Source of the DNA: an uncultured beta proteobacterium
GTDB taxonomy: Bacteria; Pseudomonadota; Gammaproteobacteria; Burkholderiales; SG8-39
Assembly (NCBI GenBank): GCA_902826155.1
Contig: CADEDU010000053.1
Span: forward strand, 10,165-30,320
Reading direction: 5' to 3'
DNA length: 20,156 nt
Position 1 is the stretch's first letter. Each line of letters begins with the position of its first letter. The translations under genes were made by a program, and so were the position numbers. Positions 7,534 through 14,278 of the stretch are shown piece by piece. The notes beneath the pieces were generated by a model. The model worked only from the letters and a program-made list of their open reading frames with translations. It did not search any database and had not been told where the DNA came from.

Positions 7534-8724
7534 TCAGGCTTCGCCGACGAACCACTCCTCCATCTGATCGGCCACCTCGCTTGGCGTACCGCAGAACACC
7601 GGCAGTTCGTTGATCGTGCCGCGGTTGGAGAACCGCACGAAATCGTCGAGCGTCGGATTCTGTTTACCCGACAGGTGCACGACGCGGTCGAGCACGGCGC
7701 GCAGTCCGATGATCCCGTCGAGTTCATCCTGCGTGAACGGATCGTGCAACGCCTTGGAGCCGAAATCGAAGTTCAGCGCTTCAGACAGCAGCGCGAGCTG
7801 ATCGACCATCTTCGATTGCGCAGCAATGGTCGCGCGCTTGTCCTCCGCGATGGTCTTGGTCTCGCCGACGACGACGTAGCAGGCGGGCGTGAGCCGCACG
7901 TTCGCCGGGTCGCGTCCGAAGCTCGCAACTTGCGCCTTGAGATCCTTGTAGGTGCGTTTGGCGATGTCGATGTTGGCGAAGATCGCGAACACGAGTTCGG
8001 CCCAGCGTGCGGCGAACGTGCGGCCGCGCCCGCTCTGGCCCGCCTGGATGATCACCGGTCGGCCTTGCCTGGAGCGCGGCACGGTGAACGGCCCCTTCGA
8101 GCGGAAGTGCTTGCCCTTGAAGTCGAGTCGATGGACCTTGTCCGGGTCGGCGAACAGTCCGCTCGCCTTGTCGAGCACGATGGCGTCGTCCTCCCAGGTG
8201 TCCCAGTGGCCGAGCACCACCTCCATGAACTCGTCGGCGATGTCGTAGCGCAGATCGTGATCGGGATGCGCGTCGCGGCCGAAGTTGAGCGCTTCGGAGT
8301 GGTTGAGAGACGTGACCACATTCCACGCCGCGCGGCCGTCGATCATCAGATCGAGCGTGGCGAACACGCGGGCTACGTGATAGGGCTCGTAGTAGGTCGT
8401 GGAGTATGTGCCGCCCAGTCCGACGTGGCGCGTCGACATGCCGATCGCGGTGAGCAGCGGTATGAGATCCATCTTCACCACGCGCACGCCGTGGCGCACC
8501 GCCTCGCGATAATCGCGGTTGAGCAGATCGGGCATCGCCAGGCGGTCGTCGAAGAATGCCAGGTGGAATTTGCCGTGCTCGACCGCGCGGCCGATACGCT
8601 GGTAGTACTCGGCGGTGGTGAAGTCGCTGGCCGAAGCAGGGTGCCGCCAGGAGCCCACGTAGTTGGAGCAGTTCTGCGCCTGCAGAAACGCCACCATGGT
8701 CATTTCACGGCGTGCGGTAGTCAT
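7534..8724 (-). CDS. LLM-class flavin-dependent monooxygenase (NtaA/SnaA/DszA family), cut short by in-frame TGA
   Basis: FMNH2-dependent monooxygenase of the luciferase-like superfamily, NtaA subgroup, which oxidises substrates such as nitrilotriacetate or organosulfur compounds with a partner flavin reductase. The ATG at 8724 has AAAAGGA six bases upstream. The visible protein is 396 residues; including the tail beyond the TGA it would be about 454, the normal family length. Family marks include FFDDRLAMPD near 50, TYSTTYYEPYHVAR, MIDGRAAWNVVTSLNHSEALNFG and the phosphate-binding VIIQAGQSGRGRTFAARWAE segment. The ATG overlaps the stop of the lyase gene (ATGA, 8721-8724), so the two are probably translationally coupled. 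No flavin reductase gene is in the window. The product may be inactive if TGA terminates, since the conserved C-terminal 58 residues are lost. Confidence 0.85.
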   Translation of the reverse strand: MTTARREMTMVAFLQAQNCSNYVGSWRHPASASDFTTAEYYQRIGRAVEHGKFHLAFFDDRLAMPDLLNRDYREAVRHGVRVVKMDLIPLLTAIGMSTRHVGLGGTYSTTYYEPYHVARVFATLDLMIDGRAAWNVVTSLNHSEALNFGRDAHPDHDLRYDIADEFMEVVLGHWDTWEDDAIVLDKASGLFADPDKVHRLDFKGKHFRSKGPFTVPRSRQGRPVIIQAGQSGRGRTFAARWAELVFAIFANIDIAKRTYKDLKAQVASFGRDPANVRLTPACYVVVGETKTIAEDKRATIAAQSKMVDQLALLSEALNFDFGSKALHDPFTQDELDGIIGLRAVLDRVVHLSGKQNPTLDDFVRFSNRGTINELPVFCGTPSEVADQMEEWFVGEA

Positions 8725-10094
8725 GGCGATCCTTTTCTGAGTTGGCGCGACGCGGCCAGCGCCCGGTCGACCATCTGCGCGGACAACCCCAGATAGTTCG
8801 CCGGATCGGTGAGCCGCTCGATCGCGTCGCGATTGAAGTGCCGGGTGATCTCGGGCATGGCGCACAGCGCATCGGCGAGCGTGCCGCCTTTGTCGTTGAC
8901 CGTGCGGCATGCGTCGTACACCAGATCGTGTGCGGGCTGCCGGCCGATCGCAGGCGCCAGCCCCATCATCACCGCCTCGGCGACGATCAGCCCGTTGCTC
9001 ATCGCGAGGTTCTGCTTCATGCGTACGGTGTCGACGACCAGTCCGCCCAACGCGAACTTCGCCTGGTGCAGCGCGCCGGCGGCCAGCACGAAAGCTTCGG
9101 GAAGCGCGATCCATTCCGCATGCCACGGGCCGGTGGCGCGTTCGAAATCCTGCACCATGGCATCCAGCATGAGTCCGGCGTGCTGACGCACCGCTTTGGC
9201 CGCTGCCAGCATCAGTTCGCTGGAGATCGGATTGCGCTTCTGCGGCATGGTGCTGCTCGCGCCGCGGCCAGGGACGAACGGTTCGCTCACTTCGCCCAGC
9301 TCGGTGGTCGCCAGCAGCATCACATCCAGTGCGATCTTGCCGAGCGATCCGGTGATCAGCGCGAGCAGGTTGACCGTTTCGGCGAAGCCGTCGCGCGCCA
9401 CGTGCCAGGTCGTCGTCGGCACACCGAGTCGCAGTTCCTGCGCCAGTGCTTCCTGTACCGCGAATCCGTCGGGACCGAGCGATGCAAGCGTGCCGGCCGC
9501 TCCGGCAAATTCGACGACCAGCACGCGCTCGCGCAACTGCGCCAGGCGCTGCTGGTGCCGGTCGAACATTGCCAGCCAGATCGCCACCTTGTAGCCGAAG
9601 GTCACCGGCAGCGCCTGCTGCAGATGGGTGCGACCGGCCATCGGGGTATCGCGGTGCTTTTGCGCGAGTTGCGCAAGGATGTCGCACAAGGCGGTGAGGT
9701 CGGCCTCGATCAGCGCCAGCGCTTCGCGAACCTGCAGCACATTGGCGGTATCCATGATGTCCTGCGTCGTCGCGCCCCAATGGACGTAGCGACCTGCCTC
9801 GCCGCACATCGGTACCAGTTGATGGACCAGCGGCAGGATCGGATAGCCGACGTTGTCGGTCTCGCGTCGCAGCCGATCGAAGTCGAGCCGATCGATGCTC
9901 GACTCGCGCGCGATCACGTCTGCCGCAGCCGGGGGAATCACGCCGCAGCGGGCTTCGGCGCGGGCAAGCGCCACTTCGACTTCGATGTAGCGCGCGACGA
10001 GCGAGCGATCGTCGAACACGGCGCGCATCGCCGGGGTGCCGAATGCGTCGCGGAACAGAGCGGAATCGATGACGGTGCTGGCCATGCGTGACAT
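8721..10094 (-). CDS. Lyase of the fumarase/aspartase superfamily (3-carboxy-cis,cis-muconate cycloisomerase/adenylosuccinate-lyase type)
   Basis: A 457-residue cytoplasmic enzyme, homotetrameric in its family, catalysing beta-elimination or cycloisomerisation of a carboxylated substrate. The superfamily signature GASSTMPQKRNPISSE is present; the MPQKRNP form is typical of PcaB-type 3-carboxymuconate lactonising enzymes. HWGATTQDIMDTA near 105-117 and GRTHLQQALPVTFGYK near 153-168 are the other two conserved active-site regions. Length fits PcaB (about 450). The start at 10094 gives MSRMAS; a second Met three codons in is an alternative, and neither has a clear ribosome site. It is the first gene of a two-gene operon with the monooxygenase. 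No other protocatechuate-pathway genes are here, so a C-N lyase of the adenylosuccinate or EDDS type is an open alternative. Confidence 0.85.
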   Translation of the reverse strand: MSRMASTVIDSALFRDAFGTPAMRAVFDDRSLVARYIEVEVALARAEARCGVIPPAAADVIARESSIDRLDFDRLRRETDNVGYPILPLVHQLVPMCGEAGRYVHWGATTQDIMDTANVLQVREALALIEADLTALCDILAQLAQKHRDTPMAGRTHLQQALPVTFGYKVAIWLAMFDRHQQRLAQLRERVLVVEFAGAAGTLASLGPDGFAVQEALAQELRLGVPTTTWHVARDGFAETVNLLALITGSLGKIALDVMLLATTELGEVSEPFVPGRGASSTMPQKRNPISSELMLAAAKAVRQHAGLMLDAMVQDFERATGPWHAEWIALPEAFVLAAGALHQAKFALGGLVVDTVRMKQNLAMSNGLIVAEAVMMGLAPAIGRQPAHDLVYDACRTVNDKGGTLADALCAMPEITRHFNRDAIERLTDPANYLGLSAQMVDRALAASRQLRKGSP

Positions 10095-10108
10095 CCGGAC
10101 GATCTAGG

Positions 10109-10176
10109 AGCGCGTGACCTTACCATCGGTTCGTTGTCCGATTCGACGGGCGATGGGTCGAGTGGGATCACGCGCT
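10109..10176. repeat. 9-bp inverted repeat arms in a divergent promoter region
   Basis: AGCGCGTGA (10109-10117) is the exact reverse complement of TCACGCGCT (10168-10176), with 50 bases between. The arms lie in the 103-base gap between the divergent lyase and yceH starts. The spacing is too long for a compact hairpin and fits two binding sites for a regulator of both promoters, but chance in GC-rich DNA is possible. Confidence 0.45.
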
Positions 10177-10185
10177 TGGCTGGGC

Positions 10186-10191
10186 GATAAT
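10186..10191 (+). promoter_or_regulatory. Possible -10 element of yceH (leaderless transcript)
   Basis: GATAAT matches TATAAT at five of six positions and ends 6 bases before the yceH ATG. A start site about 7 bases downstream would fall on the A of the ATG itself, giving a leaderless mRNA. This agrees with the missing Shine-Dalgarno. No good -35 is seen 17 bases upstream (TGGGAT), so the call is weak. Confidence 0.35.
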
Positions 10192-10197
10192 GGCCGC

Positions 10198-10983
10198 ATG
10201 ACTGCTGCCATCGCTCTGACGCCGCTCGAGGCTCGCGTGATCGGCTGTCTCCTGGAAAAGGAGATCGCCACGCCCGAGCAATATCCCCTTTCGCTCAACG
10301 CGCTGGTGAACGGGTGCAATCAGAAGAACAATCGCGATCCGGTCATGGAGTTGCCGGAGAAGGAAGTCGAGCACTGTTTGATGGACCTCACTCGCAACCG
10401 GTTGGTCGTTGCCGAAACAGGGTTCGGCAATCGCGTCAGCAAGTATCGCCATCGGTTCTGCAATTCCGAGTTCGGCAGTCTCAAGTTCACGCCGCAGGAA
10501 GTGGCGATCGTGTGCGAACTGCTGCTGCGCGATGGACAGATGCCCGGCGAGTTGCGCAGTCGCGCCAGCCGCCTCGCCGCGTTCAAGGACGTCGAGGAAC
10601 TCGAGCAGGTGCTCGATGGCCTGGCAAGTCGCGAGGACGGGCCGTTCGTGGCGAAGCTGCCGCGCGAACCGGGCCGGCGCGAGTCGCGCTATGTCCACCT
10701 GTTTCGCGATAACGTGCCGATTCGGGACTCGTCTCCAGCGCGGCTTGGGGGCAGTTCGGCTGTGGGGGCGTCGGCGAGCGCAACGGCGAGTGCGGCGGCA
10801 TCGATGAGTGCGTCTGTGGCCCTCGCCGGTCGTGATGGCGCTGTTCAAGTCGATCGACTTAACCGGCTCGAAGCCGAAGTGGTCGCGCTGCGCGAGGAAG
10901 TGGCGGAGTTACGCGCGATGTTGCAGCGCACGGGGCCCGCGAGCGCGCCGGCGCGCGCCGACCCATCCGACCCATCCGACTGA
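10198..10983 (+). CDS. yceH: YceH-family (DUF480/UPF0502) protein with extended C-terminus
   Basis: A 261-residue member of the YceH family, whose fold is a tandem winged helix; the molecular role is not established. The start at 10198 gives [20 protein letters not shown], the expected N-terminus. Conserved stretches are [19 protein letters not shown] (25-43), RNPVM-like RDPVM (46-50), [10 protein letters not shown] (78-87) and the second domain [26 protein letters not shown] (98-123). The usual family core ends near residue 175. Here an Ala/Ser-rich linker (about 178-212) and a predicted coiled coil (about 217-244, with [20 protein letters not shown]) follow, and the tail ends in a DPSDPSD repeat from a 9-bp tandem DNA repeat (10959-10980). 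It is divergent from the lyase gene. Family call firm; function unknown. Confidence 0.9.
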   Translation: MTAAIALTPLEARVIGCLLEKEIATPEQYPLSLNALVNGCNQKNNRDPVMELPEKEVEHCLMDLTRNRLVVAETGFGNRVSKYRHRFCNSEFGSLKFTPQEVAIVCELLLRDGQMPGELRSRASRLAAFKDVEELEQVLDGLASREDGPFVAKLPREPGRRESRYVHLFRDNVPIRDSSPARLGGSSAVGASASATASAAASMSASVALAGRDGAVQVDRLNRLEAEVVALREEVAELRAMLQRTGPASAPARADPSDPSD

Positions 10984-11080
10984 CGAACTCGGTCGACCGG
11001 GCGAGTCCGTGGACTGGCACGGCGCGCGTCTGCGTCCGCACTGCAAGTTTGCAGCGGCATTCGCTTGTCGAATCCGCGCG

Positions 11081-11109
11081 TTGCATTCGAATGCACGCGC
11101 GCGTATTCT
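11081..11109 (+). promoter_or_regulatory. Possible sigma70-type promoter of the ABC cluster
   Basis: TTGCAT (11081-11086) and TATTCT (11104-11109) are 17 bases apart. The -35 shares only the TTG and the -10 matches four of six. A start near 11116 would leave a short leader ending in the AGAGGAGG ribosome site at 11123-11130. The overlap with the palindrome supports repression by occlusion. The call rests largely on spacing and context. Confidence 0.35.
11082..11095. promoter_or_regulatory. 14-bp perfect palindrome, candidate LacI-family operator
   Basis: TGCATTCGAATGCA is perfectly self-complementary, has a central CG step and TG/CA ends, and matches the general layout of LacI/PurR-family operators. 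It sits 43 bases upstream of the ABC binding-protein ATG, over the spacer of a plausible promoter. A second, looser inverted pair of the same half-site (ATTCG 11059-11063 and CGAAT 11069-11073) lies just upstream. The likely cognate regulator is the LacI-type gene at the end of the same cluster (17679-18737). Binding is inferred. Confidence 0.6.
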
Positions 11110-11138
11110 GCCGCGCACCACCAGAGGAGGGGATCGTC

Positions 11139-12476
11139 ATGCAGCGTCGCCGCTTTGCAGGTCTTGTCGTTACTGCCGCGCTCGCCGCCACGACCATCGT
11201 CGCATCGGTCGTCGTGCAGGCCCAGCAACCGTTGCCCTACGGACTCAAGCCCGGCCAGCCGTACAAGGGCACCACGATCAATGTGCTCTGGGTCGCCACG
11301 CCGCAGTTCCATGGCCTGCAGTTGCGCGACGAGGAGTTCACTCGCCTCACTGGTATCGCGGTGAAGTACACCGAAGTTCCATTCCCCAATCTGCAGGAGA
11401 AGGTGTCGGCTGTCGGGGTCGCGGCCAACGGCGATTTCGACATCGTCAACTACCTCGATTCGTGGGGGCCTTCGTACGGACGCTGGCTGGTACCGCTCGA
11501 CAGGTTCATCGCGCGCGACGGGCTCGACATGAATCGCTATCCCGAAGCGTTCAAGAAGAGCGTCACGGTGAACAGCCAGACCATGGGGCTGCCGCTGCGC
11601 GGGCATCCGCAGCTGCTGTTCTACCGCGCTGATCTGCTGCGAGAGTTGAATCTGAAGGCGCCGGCCACCTGGCAAGACGTGATCGAGACCGGCAAGATCA
11701 TCAAGGCCAAGAAAGGCATCGCGCCGCTCGCCTGCTATTACGGTGCCGACGGCAATCGCCAGAATCTGTTCATCTGGCTGAATTTCCTATGGGGCGCAAA
11801 CGAGAGGATCTTCGATGCGAAAGGCATGCCCGCCTGGACCACGCCCGGCGCGCTGAAGGCCACGCGCGATTACGTCGAACTGCACACCAAGCATCAACTG
11901 TGCGCCGAAGGGGCGACGTCGTTCGTCGAACAGGACGCACGCACCTCCTACAACCAGGGCAGGGCGGCGATGGTGCCGGTGTGGTGGTGGCACTACTCGA
12001 CTGCAGTCAATCCGAAGCAATCGACGCTCAAGCCCGAGCAGGTCGGCTTCGTGGCGATGCCTTCGTACGGCAAGGCGGTGAGCTATGCGATCACCATGCC
12101 GTTCTCGATCAGCCGCTACTCCAAACAGCAGGAAGCCGCCTGGGAGTATTTGAAGTGGGTCTCCAATCCCGACCTGGAAAAGAAGAACGCTACCGAGCGC
12201 TCGGTGAAGGGCAAGGAGATCATCAACAACGTCGTGCTGCACAAGGCGTCGATGCTCGACCCGCAGGTGAATGCCGCCAACGCCAACATCCAGTATGCGG
12301 CGGCGATCAGTCTGCGTGAGTCCGACGTGATGCCGCTCATCGCCGATTGGCCGCAAGTGGGCGATCTGCTGTCGCAGGCCATCAACAAGGCCGCGCTCGG
12401 CGGCAATGTGGACGAGCTGATGAAGGACGCCGCGCGGCAGGCCGAGCGCGTACTGCGACGCGCGCAACGCAAGTAA
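11139..12476 (+). CDS. ABC transporter extracellular solute-binding protein (family 1, sugar type)
   Basis: Periplasmic receptor of an ABC importer, 445 residues, of the MalE/UgpB-like family 1. AGAGGAGG ends 8 bases before the ATG at 11139. A Sec signal peptide is clear: MQRRR, a hydrophobic stretch to about 26, and a likely cut after VQA (28/29). The mature part has the family layout: TTINVLWVATPQF near the start, NGDFDIVNYLDSW in the first lobe, GLPLRGHPQLLFYRADLLRE (hinge region), and KQQEAAWEYLKWVSNPD late in the chain. Ligands of this family are sugars, polyols, glycerol phosphates and similar; the ligand here is unknown. It is the first gene of the cluster, followed 87 bases later by the permease genes, and is probably repressed through the palindrome upstream. 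Confidence 0.9.
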   Translation: MQRRRFAGLVVTAALAATTIVASVVVQAQQPLPYGLKPGQPYKGTTINVLWVATPQFHGLQLRDEEFTRLTGIAVKYTEVPFPNLQEKVSAVGVAANGDFDIVNYLDSWGPSYGRWLVPLDRFIARDGLDMNRYPEAFKKSVTVNSQTMGLPLRGHPQLLFYRADLLRELNLKAPATWQDVIETGKIIKAKKGIAPLACYYGADGNRQNLFIWLNFLWGANERIFDAKGMPAWTTPGALKATRDYVELHTKHQLCAEGATSFVEQDARTSYNQGRAAMVPVWWWHYSTAVNPKQSTLKPEQVGFVAMPSYGKAVSYAITMPFSISRYSKQQEAAWEYLKWVSNPDLEKKNATERSVKGKEIINNVVLHKASMLDPQVNAANANIQYAAAISLRESDVMPLIADWPQVGDLLSQAINKAALGGNVDELMKDAARQAERVLRRAQRK

Positions 12477-12498
12477 TCGAGGCTGCGTCCGGAACGGT

Positions 12499-12514
12499 CG
12501 CGCCGCGGGGCGCG
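12499..12514 (+). repeat. GC hairpin between binding-protein and permease genes
   Basis: CGCGCC (12499-12504) pairs perfectly with GGCGCG (12509-12514) around a GCGG loop, in the 87-base gap after the binding-protein gene. No U-tract follows. Hairpins at this place in importer operons often protect the upstream mRNA and lower permease expression; that role is an inference. Confidence 0.5.
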
Positions 12515-12563
12515 GCCGGGGCGCGCGTCCGCCGACGCAGTACTTCGCACGTATCGCCATTCC

Positions 12564-13466
12564 ATGTCGCGCGCTGCTCGCTACTTGTTCGTCGCGCCGG
12601 CGTTGCTGGTGGTGCTCGCCACGGCATTCTGGCCGCTGCTGCGTGCGCTGACACTGGCGTTCCAGGAATGGCAGCTTGCCCGGAGCGAAGCACCGGTGTG
12701 GCTGTGGCAGCCGGCCGACGGATGGGCCCACCTGCGCGAATTGGTCTACAACTTCGAGCGCATGCTCGAGGACCCGGCAGTGCTCAACAGCCTGCAGGTG
12801 ACGGTGCACTTCACCGTCGCGACGGTGGTGCTCACGGTGCTGATCGGCCTGGGACTCGCCATGCTCCTCTCGAGTGGCGGACCGGGCAAATCGTTGCTGC
12901 GCGCGATATTGATCCTGCCGTTTGTGATGAGTCCGGCGCTGATCGGCGTGTCATGGCGCTTCATGTTCAACCCTGAACACGGATTGTTCTCCGCACTGCT
13001 CAGTCCGCTGGGCGGTGCGATGACCGATGCGCTGGGCAGTGCGGCGCTCGCCCCCTGGGTGGTGATCAGCGCCGACGTGTGGCACTGGGTGCCGTACGTG
13101 ACGTTGATGATCATGGCCGCGCTCGCGACGGTACCGCAGGACGCGCGCGAGGCCGCGCAGATGGATGGCGCCTCGGCCTGGCAGGTGTTTCGCGACATCA
13201 CGCTGGTGCATCTCGCACCGACGATCGCCGTGGCCACCGTGCTCAAGTGCATCTTCTCGCTCAAGGCGTTCGATCTGATCTACACCATCAGCGGCGGTGG
13301 TCCGGGCAGCGCCACGCAGGTGCTTTCGCACTACGTGTACTTCCAGGGCTTCAAGTATTTCGACCTCGGCTACGCGGCCGCGCTTTCGTTCCTGCTCGTC
13401 GTGCCGATGGCGCTGCTCGCCTGGACGTACATCCGGTTGTCGTACCGTACCCCGGGCGCCGCATGA
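12564..13466 (+). CDS. ABC transporter permease (MalF/UgpA type)
   Basis: First membrane subunit of the importer, 300 residues with six predicted helices starting at about 8-30 (LFVAPALLVVLATAFWPLL). The EAA loop that contacts the ATPase is at about 196-215 (REAAQMDGASAWQVFRDITL), with the typical glycine three residues after the AA-x-M run. Further family marks are ISGGGPGSATQVL near 242-254. The start at 12564 has no clear Shine-Dalgarno; it is the first credible start in frame and places helix 1 correctly. Its stop overlaps the next ATG (ATGA, 13463-13466), so the two permeases are coupled and will form a heterodimer. Confidence 0.92.
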   Translation: MSRAARYLFVAPALLVVLATAFWPLLRALTLAFQEWQLARSEAPVWLWQPADGWAHLRELVYNFERMLEDPAVLNSLQVTVHFTVATVVLTVLIGLGLAMLLSSGGPGKSLLRAILILPFVMSPALIGVSWRFMFNPEHGLFSALLSPLGGAMTDALGSAALAPWVVISADVWHWVPYVTLMIMAALATVPQDAREAAQMDGASAWQVFRDITLVHLAPTIAVATVLKCIFSLKAFDLIYTISGGGPGSATQVLSHYVYFQGFKYFDLGYAAALSFLLVVPMALLAWTYIRLSYRTPGAA

Positions 13467-14278
13467 AGACACTCTCGCATCGAGGATTCGAGACCGCGGC
13501 CACCGTGCTCGCCTGTGCGGTGATCCTGGTGCCGATCTACTGGATCCTCTCCAATGGATTCAAGTCGCTGGTCGATGTGTTCGCGCTGAAGTGGTTGTTC
13601 GCGCCCACGCTCGACAACTTCGCGCGGATCTTCGCTGCGCCGTTCAGCATCGGCGCGAAGCTCGCCAATTCGCTGGTCGTGTCGGTGCTGGCGGTGCTGA
13701 TCGCGATTCCGGTGTCGGTGCTGGCGGCGTATGGGTTCTCGCGCTTCGCGCTGCGCGGCGCGCGCTCGCTGATCCTGGCGATCGTGTTCTCGCAGTTCAT
13801 CCCGCCGGTGGTGATCGTGCTGCCGTACTTCATCCTGTTCCGCGACTTGGGGCTGTACGACACGCGCATCGGGCTGGCGCTGGTGGAGTTGGCCCTGGTG
13901 ACGCCGTTCGCGGTGCTGATGCTCAAGAGCTACATCGACCAGATCCCGCGCGAGGTGGAGGAGGCCGCAGCCATGGACGGCGCCAACCAGCTTCGCATCA
14001 TCTTCGACATCGTCGCGCCGCTCGCGCTCCCGGGAATCATCACCGCGGCGCTGCTGTGCTTCATCCTCACCTGGAACGACTTTCTGTTCGCGCTGATTCT
14101 GTCGTCGAAGGATGCGGTGACGCTGCCGGTGGGTCTGGCGATGTTCGCCGGCGAGGAAGGCGTGCTGTGGCATCTGATCTCGGCGGGCGGCACGCTGCTG
14201 ATGCTGCCGATGCTGTTGCTGTCGATGCGCATCCAGAAGGTGTATCTGGAAGGGTCGCTCGCCGGAGTGAGCAAATGA
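13463..14278 (+). CDS. ABC transporter permease (MalG/UgpE type)
   Basis: Second membrane subunit, 271 residues, with six predicted helices, the first at about 10-30. The EAA loop is at about 167-186 (EEAAAMDGANQLRIIFDIVA), followed by the usual P-L-A-L-P-G-I and TWNDFLFALIL motifs of the MalG branch. It overlaps the preceding permease by 4 bases and the ATPase gene by 4 bases (14275-14278), so all three are probably translated as a coupled unit. Together with the other permease it forms the channel; substrate specificity is unknown. Confidence 0.92.
   Translation: MKTLSHRGFETAATVLACAVILVPIYWILSNGFKSLVDVFALKWLFAPTLDNFARIFAAPFSIGAKLANSLVVSVLAVLIAIPVSVLAAYGFSRFALRGARSLILAIVFSQFIPPVVIVLPYFILFRDLGLYDTRIGLALVELALVTPFAVLMLKSYIDQIPREVEEAAAMDGANQLRIIFDIVAPLALPGIITAALLCFILTWNDFLFALILSSKDAVTLPVGLAMFAGEEGVLWHLISAGGTLLMLPMLLLSMRIQKVYLEGSLAGVSK

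Noticed and set aside
7310..7555. Frameshift explanation for the shortened monooxygenase
   Set aside because: The family-like tail continues in the same frame directly after the TGA; the other-frame peptide here has no similarity to the family ending. It is a nonsense codon, not a frameshift.
8742..10091. Plus-strand open frame of 449 residues opposite the lyase
   Set aside because: The minus-strand frame has the complete fumarase/aspartase signature; this frame is an antisense shadow with biased composition.
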